Origin: Chondrus crispus
Taxonomy: Eukaryota; Rhodophyta; Florideophyceae; Gigartinales; Gigartinaceae
Assembly: GCF_000350225.1 (NCBI RefSeq)
Contig: NW_005178999.1
Location: 8,256 to 72,255 of the forward strand
Length of the DNA: 64,000 bases
Direction of reading: 5' to 3'
The notes below the pieces were generated by a model. The model did not search any database. It saw only the letters and a list, made by a program, of their open reading frames with translations, and was not told the DNA's origin. A program made the translations under genes and the position numbers. Below, piece by piece: positions 17,994 to 28,693 of this stretch. The first letter of the stretch is position 1. Each line of letters opens with the position of its first letter.

Positions 17994-20900
17994 GGCAGTG
18001 GTTTGAAGAAGAGGGACGCAGGGCGGACGTGGGACGCAGAGCGGAAGTGCGTTGCAGGCTGGGGGAGAAATGTCGCACGATGGGGATGGGNNNNNNNNNN
18101 NNNNNNNNNNNNNNNNNNNNNNNNNNNNNNNNNNNNNNNNNNNNNNNNNNNNNNNNNNNNNNNNNNNNNNNNNNNNNNNNNNNNNNNNNNNNNNNNNNNN
18201 NNNNNNNNNNNNNNNNNNNNNNNNNNNNNNNNNNNNNNNNNNNNNNNNNNNNNNNNNNNNNNNNNNNNNNNNNNNNNNNNNNNNNNNNNNNNNNNNNNNN
18301 NNNNNNNNNNNNNNNNNNNNNNNNNNNNNNNNNNNNNNNNNNNNNNNNNNNNNNNNNNNNNNNNNNNNNNNNNNNNNNNNNNNNNNNNNNNNNNNNNNNN
18401 NNNNNNNNNNNNNNAAGCGAAGAAGAAAAGTGGTGAGCCGTAGTTGGGGAGAGGTGGGGGCGGCTGTGGAGGGAGGAGGGGGGGTGGCGGAAGAGGGGCA
18501 AGTCTTTACTGAAGCATCTTAAGGAGGTGGGAGGGGCTGAAAACGGGACATAAGCGCGAACATGGGGGAGCGTCTGATGTCATCCAGGCCCAGGGGGGGT
18601 GGCTTTTTCTGTACAGTAGAGGGCGATATTTTTGGGGGGAGCAGAGCATACGCGTGACGATAGGCAGCCACAACATTGGGCGGAAGCTGCTCCTGCAGAT
18701 TCGCGCGCCGTGCCGACCTGGGCCTTCCACTGCCTCCATTCGCCTCGGTAGCCGCGCATGTGCGGCACTTGCCCCTCCTCGGTAGCCGCGCCCGCCCGGG
18801 AGTTTCCCCCCGGCGGAATCCAAATGGGCCATGCGCCGCCCCCGACGCGCCGCAGCCCCATAGCCGCACGCTGCAGCGCCAAACGCCGCCCACCGCCTCC
18901 GCTTCCGCGCCGTCGCGTTTCCGCCGTGCCTCGCGCGCCCCAGCGCGGAGACGCCGGCCGCCGCCAAACCGATCACCGCGATCACAACCCTGGCACCAAC
19001 TGCGCCCCGCCAGCCCGTCGGCGCGCGGCCGCCGCATCGCACATGGGCCTCGTTTGCAGTGCTACGTGTACAGTACGCTCCAGTTCTGTACCACGGTACA
19101 GTAGTGACGCGCCGTTGGTCCCGCCGCACACAGCTGGCGCGCCCCCGTTGGACGACCGCCCGCACGATGCCGTGTGCGTCGCGCTGTGCGTTTAACGTTT
19201 TTGTTTCCACCCGTGCGCCCAAATATCTCGCTCCAGATATTCGCCGAAACGCACCGCACACCGTCACGCAGATACCGTATCCAACCGTGTCCGAAGCCCG
19301 TTGGCTGACCCGCTCAAAGACATACCCTGCACACAGCCTCCCACACACAGCCTCCCCGATTTTTACCTCCTTTCATAACAGCTTCTTGGCTGCCTGTGGA
19401 TAACCGCAGGATACCATAGACCCCCGCTCGACCGTTCTGCCCCCTGCGCCCACTTTCCGCACCTGGCACTGCCGCATCCTGGCCCTCGGTTTTCGCACCA
19501 TGCGTGCTAAACAAGGTCAAGGGTAGCAATCCACATCGCTGTGTCGTCAGCTTGATGCGTCAAAGCCTACCGAAATCGTATTGCCGTAGCTTGTAGTACT
19601 CTGTCCCTCACGCCGTCTCCACAGCTTGGTTTACGCCTGTGCGCCGGAAGAGGCAAAACGCTTCGCCATCGCATTCCAACACCATTTTCCATTCTCCGTG
19701 TCAGTCAGAACAAACACGTACAGTACTCCATACTTTAAGTCCCTTGCAACATCTCCCCTCCATCCACAAGTCTCTCGTCCACGCCACGCGTCCCTCAAAT
19801 CCCCCTATAGCACCAGAAACCGCCTCTCTCGCCTCTGCCATTGCATCACGCCTCGTCATCGCAACAGCACACCCTCCTGCAACGAGCGAAAGCGTCTTAA
19901 CCTTCGCATTTCATCTCCATTCCACATGGTGCTGTGGTACCACTAAAACAAAATCCATACGACAACAAAACAACCTGCCCTCTTCATTCTCATTTGATTC
20001 TCCATCCATCGCAGACTCGCAGACTCGAACCGTTCGTTCTACGTTTGCGCGACACAATACATTCGTATGTTGCAAATCTGCTTTTCGTCCATCTCCATGC
20101 AATCCTCAACGGGCCGCGTCCCCTCTCCCTGCCCGCCACCCCAACGGTTGACTTCGACTTTGATACCAGGCCGCGAGTCCAGGCGGGGCCCGAGAAACGA
20201 CCCGCGGACCCACTAGAACCTCAACCCTCTCGCATGGAACGAATGCAACACGTGGCATCACTTTTCAGGTGTTGTACGGTATAGCCTGCTTGAAAGATTC
20301 GTGTTTTGAAAAAGACGTCGGTTCGGGATGTGAAATAATTTAAATAGTGAGGAGACGGTATGCAATCTTTGCTCTGTGCAAGAGTAGCCTCGGGTATTAC
20401 GGTGTCTTGCCCAAAATCTGATTTCGATGGTTAGGGAGGTAATCCCGGTACTGTCACGCCCATTTAAAGTGTCAGCTGTTGTTGCCCTACTGCTGTTGAA
20501 GATAAGTCGCATAAATGTGCCGTTGTGTCGTTAGGTATGTCTTTGGTTTCTTTGCAGGGACTTTGGCCGATGAGACGCACCTATATAAGATCAATGTGGA
20601 ATAAATTTGCCTTTGAGTTAAAACAAAACGTTCCATACACTCTCATCACGAGATAAGAGCCTGACGTGAAGCATCGCGATTGTTTGCATTCATTCAGTGG
20701 ACAAAGGAATATCCTTCTCTTGCCTTGTTAGCATGAGACGGGAGGCATGGAGCGGCGGTTTTTTAGAAAACGCACACAAACTACTATTGTACAAGGATGC
20801 CAATGGAGTGCATTCTGATGTAGAATTGAAGACTGGTGGGTTTACTTTTGAGGATGGTTTTTGAACCCCCCCTGATTTGCGATATAAAATGTAGAGTCAA

Positions 20901-21769
20901 GTGGCCTGCATGCGTATATTTGAAAGTGAATGCAATTACAAGTCCGTGCTCTGCTCGTCTGTTCTTTCGCCGTGTAAATGAAGGATAGAAAGGATCGAAT
21001 TACCGCCCTTTTCTTTTGTCTTGACACGGAGACTCATTCTTATGCGAGAGGGGCTGGAAGCATGTCGCAGTTCTCTGTCATTCGTGGGATAGTGCTATCC
21101 ATAGACAGTGCGACATGTCTCCGTAGAAAGAGGAATGGCAGTATTGCTTTAGTTCAAAAAAAAAAAGGCACAGTTTATAGTTTCAATTAGTTGCTGTCGA
21201 TAGTAATTAGGTAAATGAAGGGGGCTGGCTTCGAGGAGAACCGTACAATCATTTTGCAGCAAATGAGCTCATCTGAACTGTAAGAGGTGTCTGCATAACA
21301 AGAAAGATGTAAGCTTTTGGACTGTCCAATCGTTTGCGTTGTGAGGTACTTACACAAGGTAATAGGGCGACGACATTACAGATAATATCTATGGAAGCCA
21401 ATAGGAGGAGGCCAAGTGGTGACATTTAGCAACCGTGGACGACCCAGCGGCGGAGCGCCAACGGTAGAATCGAGCTCGTCTGACGCGGTCGTCCGTCGCG
21501 GAGGAGATCTGACGTTTGAGGCCTCAGAAGGCCACAATACCGCCGTCCCCGCATAATAATCTCCCAGAAGTACCCAAACCGCCCCCTGGGCTCCCTCTTC
21601 TTTCCATCTGCTCCCAATTCTGAGATTTGTATTACCGCCGTTGTGCCCGTCCACTTGCTCTTGACTCCATTCGACATCTACCCCTCCTCCCTTCTCTTCT
21701 CTTCTCTTCCCGCCCCTTGCCCCCACCCCCACCCCGCCCATCTCCTCGTCCGTCTTGCCCTTTTACACC
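17994..21769. other. 3.8 kb gene-poor region containing the assembly gap
   Basis: Includes the N run and strongly GC-rich sequence (18650-19050). Minus-strand frames at 18519-19037 are long only because of base composition, although their last 50 residues (LQEQLPPNVVAAYRHAYALL onward) look more protein-like than the rest. TGTACAGTAC motifs occur near 18610, 19067, 19095 and 19719. From 19200 to 21770 I find no gene, only pyrimidine-rich stretches that may be the promoter and leader of the RRM gene. Confidence 0.4.
18091..18414. other. Assembly gap (324 Ns)
   Basis: Run of undetermined bases. Flanks are G/A-rich low-complexity sequence, so the gap is likely a sequencing failure in a repeat. 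Reading frames drawn across it are meaningless. Confidence 1.
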
Positions 21770-22273
21770 ATGTCCGCCTTCGTTACTCCCCTGGCCGTGC
21801 CCCTGGCCTCCTCCGCCCGCCTCTCCATGGTCAGCCCCTTGTCGGGGTCGCTCCGCTCTTTTGCTCGCTCAGCCCGCACTGTATGCATCGCCCCTGCCTC
21901 ACTGGCGCCTAAGCTCACCATGGAGATGGAGATGCAGGACGGTCCCATGGATGAGCCCCCTGCCCTTGAGGAAACCAAGCTCTTCGTAGGAAACCTGTCC
22001 TGGGACACCACCGATGAGTCTTTGGGTGCCGCTTTCTCCAGCTACGGCACCGTCGTCGACTCTCGCGTGGTCATCGATCGCTTCACGCGTAAGTCTCGTG
22101 GGTTTGGATTTATCCAGTATGAAACTGCGGCTTCGGCCGAAGATGCCCTTGTTGGCATGAATGGTGTGTCTGTTGATGGAAGGAATGTGCGTGTCGATCG
22201 TGCCAACCGCCGCCCTCCCAGACAGCGTCGCCCTCAGAGTGACTATGACAACAGCAATAACAACTATTATTAG
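21770..22273 (+). CDS. Single-RRM RNA-binding protein, probably plastid-targeted
   Basis: A 167-residue protein from the ATG at 21770. The RRM spans residues of about 70-145, with RNP2 LFVGNL and RNP1 RGFGFIQY both intact. The N-terminal 60 residues are rich in Ser, Ala and Arg and poor in acids (MSAFVTPLAVPLASSARLSM), like a plastid transit peptide. The C-terminus is Arg/Pro then Asn/Tyr-rich. The closest general resemblance is to plastid ribonucleoproteins and glycine-rich RBPs that stabilise organelle transcripts. The plastid location is an inference. Confidence 0.85.
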   Translation: MSAFVTPLAVPLASSARLSMVSPLSGSLRSFARSARTVCIAPASLAPKLTMEMEMQDGPMDEPPALEETKLFVGNLSWDTTDESLGAAFSSYGTVVDSRVVIDRFTRKSRGFGFIQYETAASAEDALVGMNGVSVDGRNVRVDRANRRPPRQRRPQSDYDNSNNNYY

Positions 22274-22951
22274 TTGTCTAAGGGTTGCTGCCGGGGGAGT
22301 TGGTGGCGAATAAGGGATGATATATCGGTCACCCCCGGAAACGTGGATCGGTATGGGTATGATGGGTCAGAGACATCGGCTGGAGGCACTGACCAGTCTT
22401 GTTCTCTAGGAGGATGTCATGTTGCTTACTTGGGGTTAAGGTTCTTGCTAAGCCCGTGAAGACTTATGGGAAATGGGACCTGGGAAGATTCTGTAGTCTG
22501 AAAGCTAAGCTCGTTTAGTGTTTGCAACTAACATTCATTGGGTTTTTGACTAACTTCGTCAGGTCACTTGCGTCGGTTGCAGAGCGTCGTTTTCATCTAT
22601 TTGCTTGTTTTCTGTTGCCGAGACCTTTCGGGATATTTGTTGTTACCAAATTGTAAGCGCAGCTTCTTCCACGTCGTCGTGGCATCGCATATTAGTCGCT
22701 TCTTGTTGATCATATGGTTTATGTTACGGGATCGTAAGAGTTTCGCGTCCAGGATTAAAAAAATCACGAAGAGAAAAAAATGCTGCACACCTATTCTTGC
22801 CTGTGCGCCAGCCCCCGACATCATTAACGCCTGCAACACATCTTCTCAGCCTACCTTAACTATTTACATTGGGTACCTTTCCGGACGGCAGTCTCTTTCC
22901 CGACCCATGACTGTTATGAACTACAAGTCAAGATATCTGCACCGCTTTACA
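22274..22951. other. Convergent 3' region of RRM and NIPA genes
   Basis: 678 bp of 3' flanking sequence. Reading frames here are short and lack recognisable content. No gene is seen. Confidence 0.4.
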
Positions 22952-24496
22952 CTACACCCCCTTCCCTGTCCCATGAGCTGCTGAAGCTTCAGCCGGCGTA
23001 CGCTCTTCGGTGAACGCGGCCGCCTCAGGCGTTTTTGGCACTTCTGCTGGCAGACCGTCTGTCTGCTTCTTAACTTCTCTGGTGCCTTCCTCCTGTGCAT
23101 CAAAGTCATCAGATCGCACTAGCCGGTACCGCCGGCCGTTAACTTCGTGTTCCTCCTCCTCGGAAAACGGCTGAAACTTAGGCCGCGCCGACGGCGACAC
23201 GAGGGGGTTTTCTTCCGACACGATATCATAAATGACATCGGCCGCATTGAGCGACTTTGTGTCGTCCCGCGGACACAACATAGCGACGCCAACCAATACA
23301 CAGACGAAGCCGACGGCGTAAGCTCCATACTCTTTCTGCCCGAAGCCGTTAAACTCTTCATAGTATATACCACCCGCGATGGTGCTGAACAAAATCCAAC
23401 AGATCTGCATCATAGGGATAAGATAAACGGCCTCGAACAAACGCAAGCCATGGTTCAGTCGTGTGACCCAGTACGTCGCGGCTGCAATGAAACCAAGAAT
23501 AATGAAGTAGGTCTGGTACGAAAACAACGGGTTGGAGTAGGCCGGATTCGGATGCAGGGCCTGTATCAAGAGCATGGACAGTGACTTTGCGAGCACGACG
23601 GCTTGGGTACCAAACAAGGCTGACTTGATGGAAAAGAACACTGCGAGAACCTGTCGCTCGCGGATGGTGCTCTTAGCGATATCGAAGCGTCCAATCCCCC
23701 TATCGCGCATGATCTTCTGTTTCATACTCGAGTAGGACAAGGAAACGACGCAGGCCAAAAACCCGGCGCCTAACAAGTAGCACACATATTCACTTCTTCC
23801 GTACAAGGCGGCAAGTTCCTCGGGGCGGTAGTTCTTGGTACCGTGGGCGCCGAAGATGACGATGAAGATGCAGCCGGTGATGATGAGGGCGACACCCGCG
23901 TAGGCGTATTTTTCAATCTTTTCGTGCAGAATGAAACGCGAGAAGAAGACCTGGGAGAGAAACTGGACGGAGCCCAAGCCCGAGAGGAGGGATTGAGCGG
24001 CGAACTTGAAGGCGCCAAAGGACATGGCGGTGCCAAGGGCAAACATGCCGAACCCGCCTGTCCACATAGGGAGACGCGAGAGACGCGGGCGCTCGTCGGG
24101 GGGGAGCAGCAGGCGTCGGTTGATTGCGAGCTTCATTATGTTTGTACCCATGTTGTTCAACTGGGGTAGGGACAGAGGAGGTGGAGATGGGGGTAGTGTG
24201 GCAGAAGGAGGTGTTAGAGTTTGACTAGGAACTGAACGTGGCGGTTGACTGGAAAGCAAGCGACAGATGGATACGTACGACGCTGTTTCGGATGGGCAAA
24301 CGCAGTAGCAGAGCGGGAAACAAGAAAAGGAAGCGTCAGCATGCACTTCGACGGGTGCTATCGGTTTCCAAGGCGGTAATATGGTGAAAAAGCGCAAGCA
24401 TGTAACGCACCTTCCGATGATGGCGAGGACAATGCCCGGCCACCAACTGCCGACTTTCCAGCCCAAGCTCGAAAACAAGTTAATATGTTGAAACAT
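22952..24496 (-). CDS. NIPA/DUF803-type multispan transporter (three exons, one a 4-nt microexon)
   Basis: Member of the NIPA magnesium-transporter family in the DMT superfamily. Typical segments are MSFGAFKFAAQSLLSGLGSV, then QFLSQVFF, and the later helices AVYLIPMMQICWILFSTIAG. About nine membrane segments are followed by a hydrophilic acidic C-tail. The whole stretch is open, but the unspliced protein would carry 87 Pro/Cys-rich residues between helix 1 and NNMGTN. I model exon 1 24411-24496, a microexon CGTC at 24279-24282 (flanked by ACAG and GTACGT) and exon 3 22952-24160. The junction then reads GIVLAIIGSVLNNMGTNIMK, which fits the family. The product is 432 residues. Introns are 128 and 118 nt, with CTGAC and CTAAC branch candidates. 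Confidence 0.83.
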   Translation of the reverse strand: MFQHINLFSSLGWKVGSWWPGIVLAIIGRCVTCLRFFTILPPWKPIAPVEVHADASFSCFPLCYCVCPSETASYVSICRLLSSQPPRSVPSQTLTPPSATLPPSPPPLSLPQLNNMGTNIMKLAINRRLLLPPDERPRLSRLPMWTGGFGMFALGTAMSFGAFKFAAQSLLSGLGSVQFLSQVFFSRFILHEKIEKYAYAGVALIITGCIFIVIFGAHGTKNYRPEELAALYGRSEYVCYLLGAGFLACVVSLSYSSMKQKIMRDRGIGRFDIAKSTIRERQVLAVFFSIKSALFGTQAVVLAKSLSMLLIQALHPNPAYSNPLFSYQTYFIILGFIAAATYWVTRLNHGLRLFEAVYLIPMMQICWILFSTIAGGIYYEEFNGFGQKEYGAYAVGFVCVLVGVAMLCPRDDTKSLNAADVIYDIVSEENPLVSPSARPKFQPFSEEEEHEVNGRRYRLVRSDDFDAQEEGTREVKKQTDGLPAEVPKTPEAAAFTEERTPAEASAAHGTGKGV

Positions 24497-24860
24497 GGCT
24501 GCGGGGCCTGACCGCAGCGGAGAGGACGCTCGGTATGGAGGCTTGAAGGAAGGGTGATGGTATCTGTCCGGATGTGAAACGGATGTGGGATGTCGCTAAG
24601 CAAGATGTGTGGGGACATTACTGTGGATATGACCCGCGGCTTGTGATACACGGAGGATGTGAAAGAGCCGTAGCCACCATCTGCACACGTCCTTGCTGCC
24701 GAATTGTCCCAACCCCTCGCTGACACTTGGAAACGTGTGCTCCTATATCTACACGTAATCCACGTGTACATCCCGACATTCCTACTTCCTTTCTCATCCT
24801 CCCATACGGTTCGGTATCTCGGTCGCATGTATCTGCAGGCCCCTCCCTCCCCGTCTCACC
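24497..24860. other. Divergent promoter region, NIPA / FKBP
   Basis: 364 bp between divergent start codons. An ACACGTAATCCACGTGT inverted element lies near 24750, about 110 bp before the FKBP start. No gene is seen. Confidence 0.4.
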
Positions 24861-25523
24861 ATGTACTCTCTAGCCTTCGCCCCACCGCCTCTCCTGTCGC
24901 AATCTTATGCGCCCGCCTCATCGTCACGCGCCCGCACCCATACCCTCATCTCTTCAGCACATACCGTGGCCTCTTCGCGACGCGCACTGCTCCGCCTGGT
25001 GGCGACGACCGCCGCCGCCACCGCGTTGCAGTCGCTCACCGCGCCCTCGGTAGCTGCTGAAACCGACGCGGCAGAGCGATCTGCCCCGGCCTATCGCGCT
25101 CTCCCGTGCCCCCCAGGCCAGCCGACGTGCCGCCCCGTCGAGGTGGTGGACCTGCGCCCCGGCACAGGACGCCCAGTCACCCCCGGCTCCACGGTGACGC
25201 TGCGATGGACGGGGCGCCTGGCGGACCGCTACGGCTGGCCGATACAGAAGGAGGACGCCGACGAGGTGTCACTGGTTGTGGGGCGCGGCGAGTTGATCGA
25301 GGGCTTCGAGATGGGGCTTGACGGCATGCGCGAGGGGGGCAAGCGACGCATCATCATCCCGGCCGAGTTGGGATACAAGGACGAACGAAAGGGGCCGCTG
25401 CCGCAGCGCTACGGCGATAGGAGACGCCTGTTTGCTACCGTGCTTAACGAGAGGAGATATAAGAAGGCGGGCGACCTGGTTATCGACGTGTTGCTCCGTA
25501 GGGTGAGGATGCCAGTGACCTGA
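24861..25523 (+). CDS. Thylakoid-lumen FKBP-type peptidyl-prolyl isomerase
   Basis: A 220-residue protein. Residues 1-38 are a Ser/Arg-rich transit peptide. A twin-Arg signal (SSRRALLRLVATTAAATALQ) and a cleavage site near SVAA (residue 66) predict Tat export into the thylakoid lumen. The FKBP domain follows: VTLRWTGRLADRYGWPIQ, then LIEGFEMGLDGMREGGKRRI, IIPAELGY and DLVIDVLLRRV. Several aromatic active-site positions of human FKBP12 differ, as is common in lumenal FKBPs, so isomerase activity may be weak. It diverges from the NIPA gene. Confidence 0.92.
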   Translation: MYSLAFAPPPLLSQSYAPASSSRARTHTLISSAHTVASSRRALLRLVATTAAATALQSLTAPSVAAETDAAERSAPAYRALPCPPGQPTCRPVEVVDLRPGTGRPVTPGSTVTLRWTGRLADRYGWPIQKEDADEVSLVVGRGELIEGFEMGLDGMREGGKRRIIIPAELGYKDERKGPLPQRYGDRRRLFATVLNERRYKKAGDLVIDVLLRRVRMPVT

Positions 25524-25656
25524 GATATTATTATCGTCACATTTTCCGAATCCGCAGCCAATTGTGTGCCATACCCAATATCTGTGTCAATCTTCTTCCG
25601 CATCCTTCCATCTGCCCTTCTTGCTCCTTTGGATCCCTTGTCCCCACACCTCACTC

Positions 25657-26733
25657 ATGGCCCACCCTTCCAAACTGGCCACCGCCCCGGCCGTCTCGCA
25701 CCGCGGCCTACGTCTCGCCCTTGCCGGCGCCCTCGCCGGCATGTTTACCAACACCATCCTGCACCCTCTCGACACCGTCAAAACCCTCCGTCAAACCGAT
25801 CCCGCCTCTTACCGCGGCGTCGCCCCCGCCATTGTCACCATTATCCAATCTCGTGGTCCGCTCGCCCTGTATGCGGGCATTGCCCCGGCCCTTCTGGGAA
25901 GCGCTCTGTCCTCGGCCCTTTACTTTGGCGTGTACGAGCTCGCCAAAACCCATCTTTCCTCGATCGTCCCGTCTGCCCTGCAAGATCGCCGCAGCCGCGT
26001 CCCGCTCACCGCCATATCCGCCGCGTGCGGAAACGTCGCCTCCTCCATCCTCTTCGTCCCAAAGGAGGTCGTCAAGCAGCGAATGCAGGCCGGCCTGCAT
26101 TCCGGTCGCTTCTTTTCGGCCGCCGCTGCCGTTGTGCGTACTTCGGGCATGCAGGGCTTGTATCGAGGCTATAAGGCCACCTTGCTCAGGAACATCCCGT
26201 CCACAATGATTCGCTTTGCGCTGTACGAGGAATTCAAGCTGCTAGCAACTATGGCAAAGGGCGGCGACTCGCTCCAGCCCCGCGAGTATGTTGTTGCGGG
26301 TGCACTCGCAGGCGTCCTGAGCAGCACCTGCACGACCCCCATGGACGTCATCAAGACCAGGCTTGCAACCGGGCTCATCGACCCAAGGGCGGGCATTGTG
26401 GGTGCCCTTAAGGACATCGTGAGAAAGGATGGAGTTCCAGGCTTGTTTGTGGGGCTCAGGCCTAGGCTCATTTGGTCGACCCTATTCGCAGCAGTCGGAT
26501 TTTCTACATATGAGCTTTGTAAGGCATGGGTTTTGAATATGAGGACGGGGGTCCGGGGGTGGGGGAAGCGAGCGGAAGAGAGTGAGCGAAAGGTTGCAGG
26601 GGAGAGGAAGAGCGGGCGAGGAGGGGAGGGGGTCATTGTCGCAACGGGGAGGGGAAGTCGACGGTACGGTGCTGTCTGCGCAAGGCGTGGCGGTAGGGGT
26701 GAGTTCCGTGGACATGGGATTAGAGTATTGTAG
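25657..26733 (+). CDS. Mitochondrial carrier family protein, S-adenosylmethionine carrier-like
   Basis: Three mitochondrial-carrier repeats, each with the signature after an odd-numbered helix: HPLDTVKTL, VPKEVVKQRM and TPMDVIKTRL. The middle repeat (EVVKQRMQAGLHSGRFFSAA, then GLYRGYKATLLRNIPSTMIRF) is most like SAM carriers (SAMC/Pet8), which bring S-adenosylmethionine into mitochondria or plastids. The ATG at 25657 begins directly before repeat 1; the open frame upstream lacks homology. The C-terminal 65 residues after repeat 3 are an Arg/Gly-rich extension not usual in the family. The substrate is inferred from resemblance only. Confidence 0.88.
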   Translation: MAHPSKLATAPAVSHRGLRLALAGALAGMFTNTILHPLDTVKTLRQTDPASYRGVAPAIVTIIQSRGPLALYAGIAPALLGSALSSALYFGVYELAKTHLSSIVPSALQDRRSRVPLTAISAACGNVASSILFVPKEVVKQRMQAGLHSGRFFSAAAAVVRTSGMQGLYRGYKATLLRNIPSTMIRFALYEEFKLLATMAKGGDSLQPREYVVAGALAGVLSSTCTTPMDVIKTRLATGLIDPRAGIVGALKDIVRKDGVPGLFVGLRPRLIWSTLFAAVGFSTYELCKAWVLNMRTGVRGWGKRAEESERKVAGERKSGRGGEGVIVATGRGSRRYGAVCARRGGRGEFRGHGIRVL

Positions 26734-26953
26734 CCAGTGTGACTGGTCCGCGCGTTAGTCGTGCTGTGGGGAAGGGGTTCTCGTTGTGTTCGGAAGGGGT
26801 TTCTACAAGCTAAACGTGTATTTATATAGTAACATAGAGAACAAGGATTCACTTGTCGCGGGGCAAAGGTGAGAATTGTGGGAGACCAGTGTGGATAGAT
26901 TCAAGAGAGTGGGTACAGTATATCGCGCCCTACGATTTACTTGGTCAAGGGAT

Positions 26954-27670
26954 TCACTCGGTCAAGGAGGTATGCTTGCGAAACGGCATTGCCTCGGGGA
27001 CATCCAGCGCCTCCCTCGCCACCTCGACGTCATTGTTGATATGTTTCATAAGCTCCTCAATGGAGTTAAACTTCCGCTCTGGCCGCATGAACCCGAGGAG
27101 ACACAGCCGCATCTCCTCACCATAAAACTCTTCGTCAAACTCGTCGCTCAACAAGTAGGCCTCTAGCACGCGCTCCTTGACATCACCGTAAGTAACATTT
27201 CGTCCCAGATTGGCAACCATCTTCACAACTTGGTCGCCATACTTGGGCACGCGCCCAAACCCCAGATACACCCCGTCGCGCTCGGCCTCCGCGCAGCCCT
27301 GCACCAAGTGACCAGGCAAGTTGGCAGTCGGCGTGCCCAGATCGCGGCTGCCACGTCCGAAGCCCCGTTGCACTTTGCCGCGCACAGCGATCGGTTGTTT
27401 GAGCCACTCAATTGCAGCGACGGAAGACATGTCGTACTTCATCGAGACAGTGTGTTGGTGGGGGGGATGAGAAAGGGGGCTACGCAAGGTGACGGGGCGC
27501 GAGAGGAGGTCCGAGGTGCGGAAGGGTGAGAGACAGAAGGCTGGGACGAGCGGCATGTTGCTGGAATGAGGGAGGGCCATCTGAACGCAATTGATCATGT
27601 GCTTACGATATCGCTGCCAATTACTTTTGAGAACGGCGTGAGAGTGTTTCAACTGATCTCCACCCATCAC
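26954..27670 (-). CDS. RFK: Riboflavin kinase
   Basis: ATP:riboflavin 5'-phosphotransferase making FMN. The domain is recognised from VQRGFGRGSRDLGTPTANLP (the conserved GRGSRELGIPTAN motif) and FYGEEMRLCLLGFMRPERKF, then IEELMKHINND. It is a stand-alone kinase, as in animals and fungi, not the fused FMN hydrolase/kinase of land plants or the bacterial RibF fusion. The ATG at 27442 gives 162 residues, the usual size. Upstream ATGs (27580 or 27670) add a Ser/Pro/Leu-rich leader that might be an organelle presequence. Confidence 0.92.
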   Translation of the reverse strand: MMGGDQLKHSHAVLKSNWQRYRKHMINCVQMALPHSSNMPLVPAFCLSPFRTSDLLSRPVTLRSPLSHPPHQHTVSMKYDMSSVAAIEWLKQPIAVRGKVQRGFGRGSRDLGTPTANLPGHLVQGCAEAERDGVYLGFGRVPKYGDQVVKMVANLGRNVTYGDVKERVLEAYLLSDEFDEEFYGEEMRLCLLGFMRPERKFNSIEELMKHINNDVEVAREALDVPEAMPFRKHTSLTE

Positions 27671-27700
27671 GTGTACTGAATTCTATACACAACTTCACTC

Positions 27701-28420
27701 TTACTGCTCGCATTTCTCCAGCACAAACACATGACCCTTGTTATCTCTCCCGATTCTCATCGACTCGTCCACGAATGTGATATCAAGAAACCCCTCTGGA
27801 TTAAAAATTTGCGTCAACAGCGTCTTGTTTTCCCCCAGCAGCTCCTCTAACGCCTTCGGCTCCAACCCCGCCCCCGTCGTCCGCACCTCCACCCGCGTCT
27901 TGCTTATCGCCTCATACTCCGCGCACACAGTGAACGTACCCGTCCCCCCCGTCAGAATGCGGAACTCCACGACGTTCTTGCTCACCCGCGTCGCAGGATC
28001 CACCACCTGAAAAAAATCCCCCAGCTTTACAAACCCCGGCTTTCGCTCGGTCGCAATCGCTAGCTTGACGCGCCGCCGACCCAAGATTTCTAAGTTCGTG
28101 TACAGCAGACGCCATTTCCCACCGGCTGCGGCCGCGTTGTTGGCTGTTGGTTCAGTGACCGGGTTGATCGCCTCTACCGCTTGAATTAATCTCTCGAAGG
28201 CTTCTCGTTGGTCGTCCTCCATCCCAAATATTCCCCGCTGCTCTCCGGCGACATTCTCTATTTCTAGCTTGAGGCGCGCCTTTTCGGCTGTCATTGCTGA
28301 GCATCGGGGGGTTCTTGCTCGGCGCATTACGCCAACCTGCCGACAAAGCGCCCTCGACTTCAATTGCGACCTCGTGTCAGATGCGAAGACAGGGCGAGAA
28401 AGCACGAAGAGTGGATTCAT
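27701..28420 (-). CDS. Plastid lipid-associated protein / fibrillin
   Basis: PAP/fibrillin domain protein of 239 residues. Diagnostic segments are GGKWRLLYTNLEILGRRR at the start of the domain and the end block NPEGFLDITFVDESMRIGRD followed by NKGHVFVL. The N-terminal 40 residues are Arg/Ser-rich without acids, consistent with a plastid transit peptide. Fibrillins bind lipids in plastoglobules and thylakoids. It lies 30 bp downstream of the start side of the riboflavin kinase gene, on the same strand. Confidence 0.9.
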   Translation of the reverse strand: MNPLFVLSRPVFASDTRSQLKSRALCRQVGVMRRARTPRCSAMTAEKARLKLEIENVAGEQRGIFGMEDDQREAFERLIQAVEAINPVTEPTANNAAAAGGKWRLLYTNLEILGRRRVKLAIATERKPGFVKLGDFFQVVDPATRVSKNVVEFRILTGGTGTFTVCAEYEAISKTRVEVRTTGAGLEPKALEELLGENKTLLTQIFNPEGFLDITFVDESMRIGRDNKGHVFVLEKCEQ

Positions 28421-28693
28421 GGTACTGCTTCAATGTCAAGTGCGTTAGTGGTTTGGGTGAAAAGATCGAGCCCAACTTGGACTTTCGTAGGCACCCAAGG
28501 ATGAACAAGTGCTCCTGTCAGTGGGGTCAATTTTGGATCACGAGCCAAAAAAAAAGCGGTCAAAAACGCAACGTTGATATTGCTCTGTTCTCCGAGATGG
28601 AAGACTTTCGCACAAAAAGCAAACGGTTTTACGGGATGCTCGGATATGCTGTAACACGCCGCGCAGGGCTCTCAACTACGCTTGTCCGTAGCC

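Noticed and set aside
17106-18443. Plus-strand frame of 445 codons running into the gap
   Set aside because: It is the antisense shadow of the CBM48/SPRY gene and continues only through undetermined bases.
18506-19348. Long minus-strand frames in GC-rich DNA
   Set aside because: Overlapping frames on both strands are equally long because of base composition. There is no domain, and only a short stretch near 18580-18700 looks protein-like.
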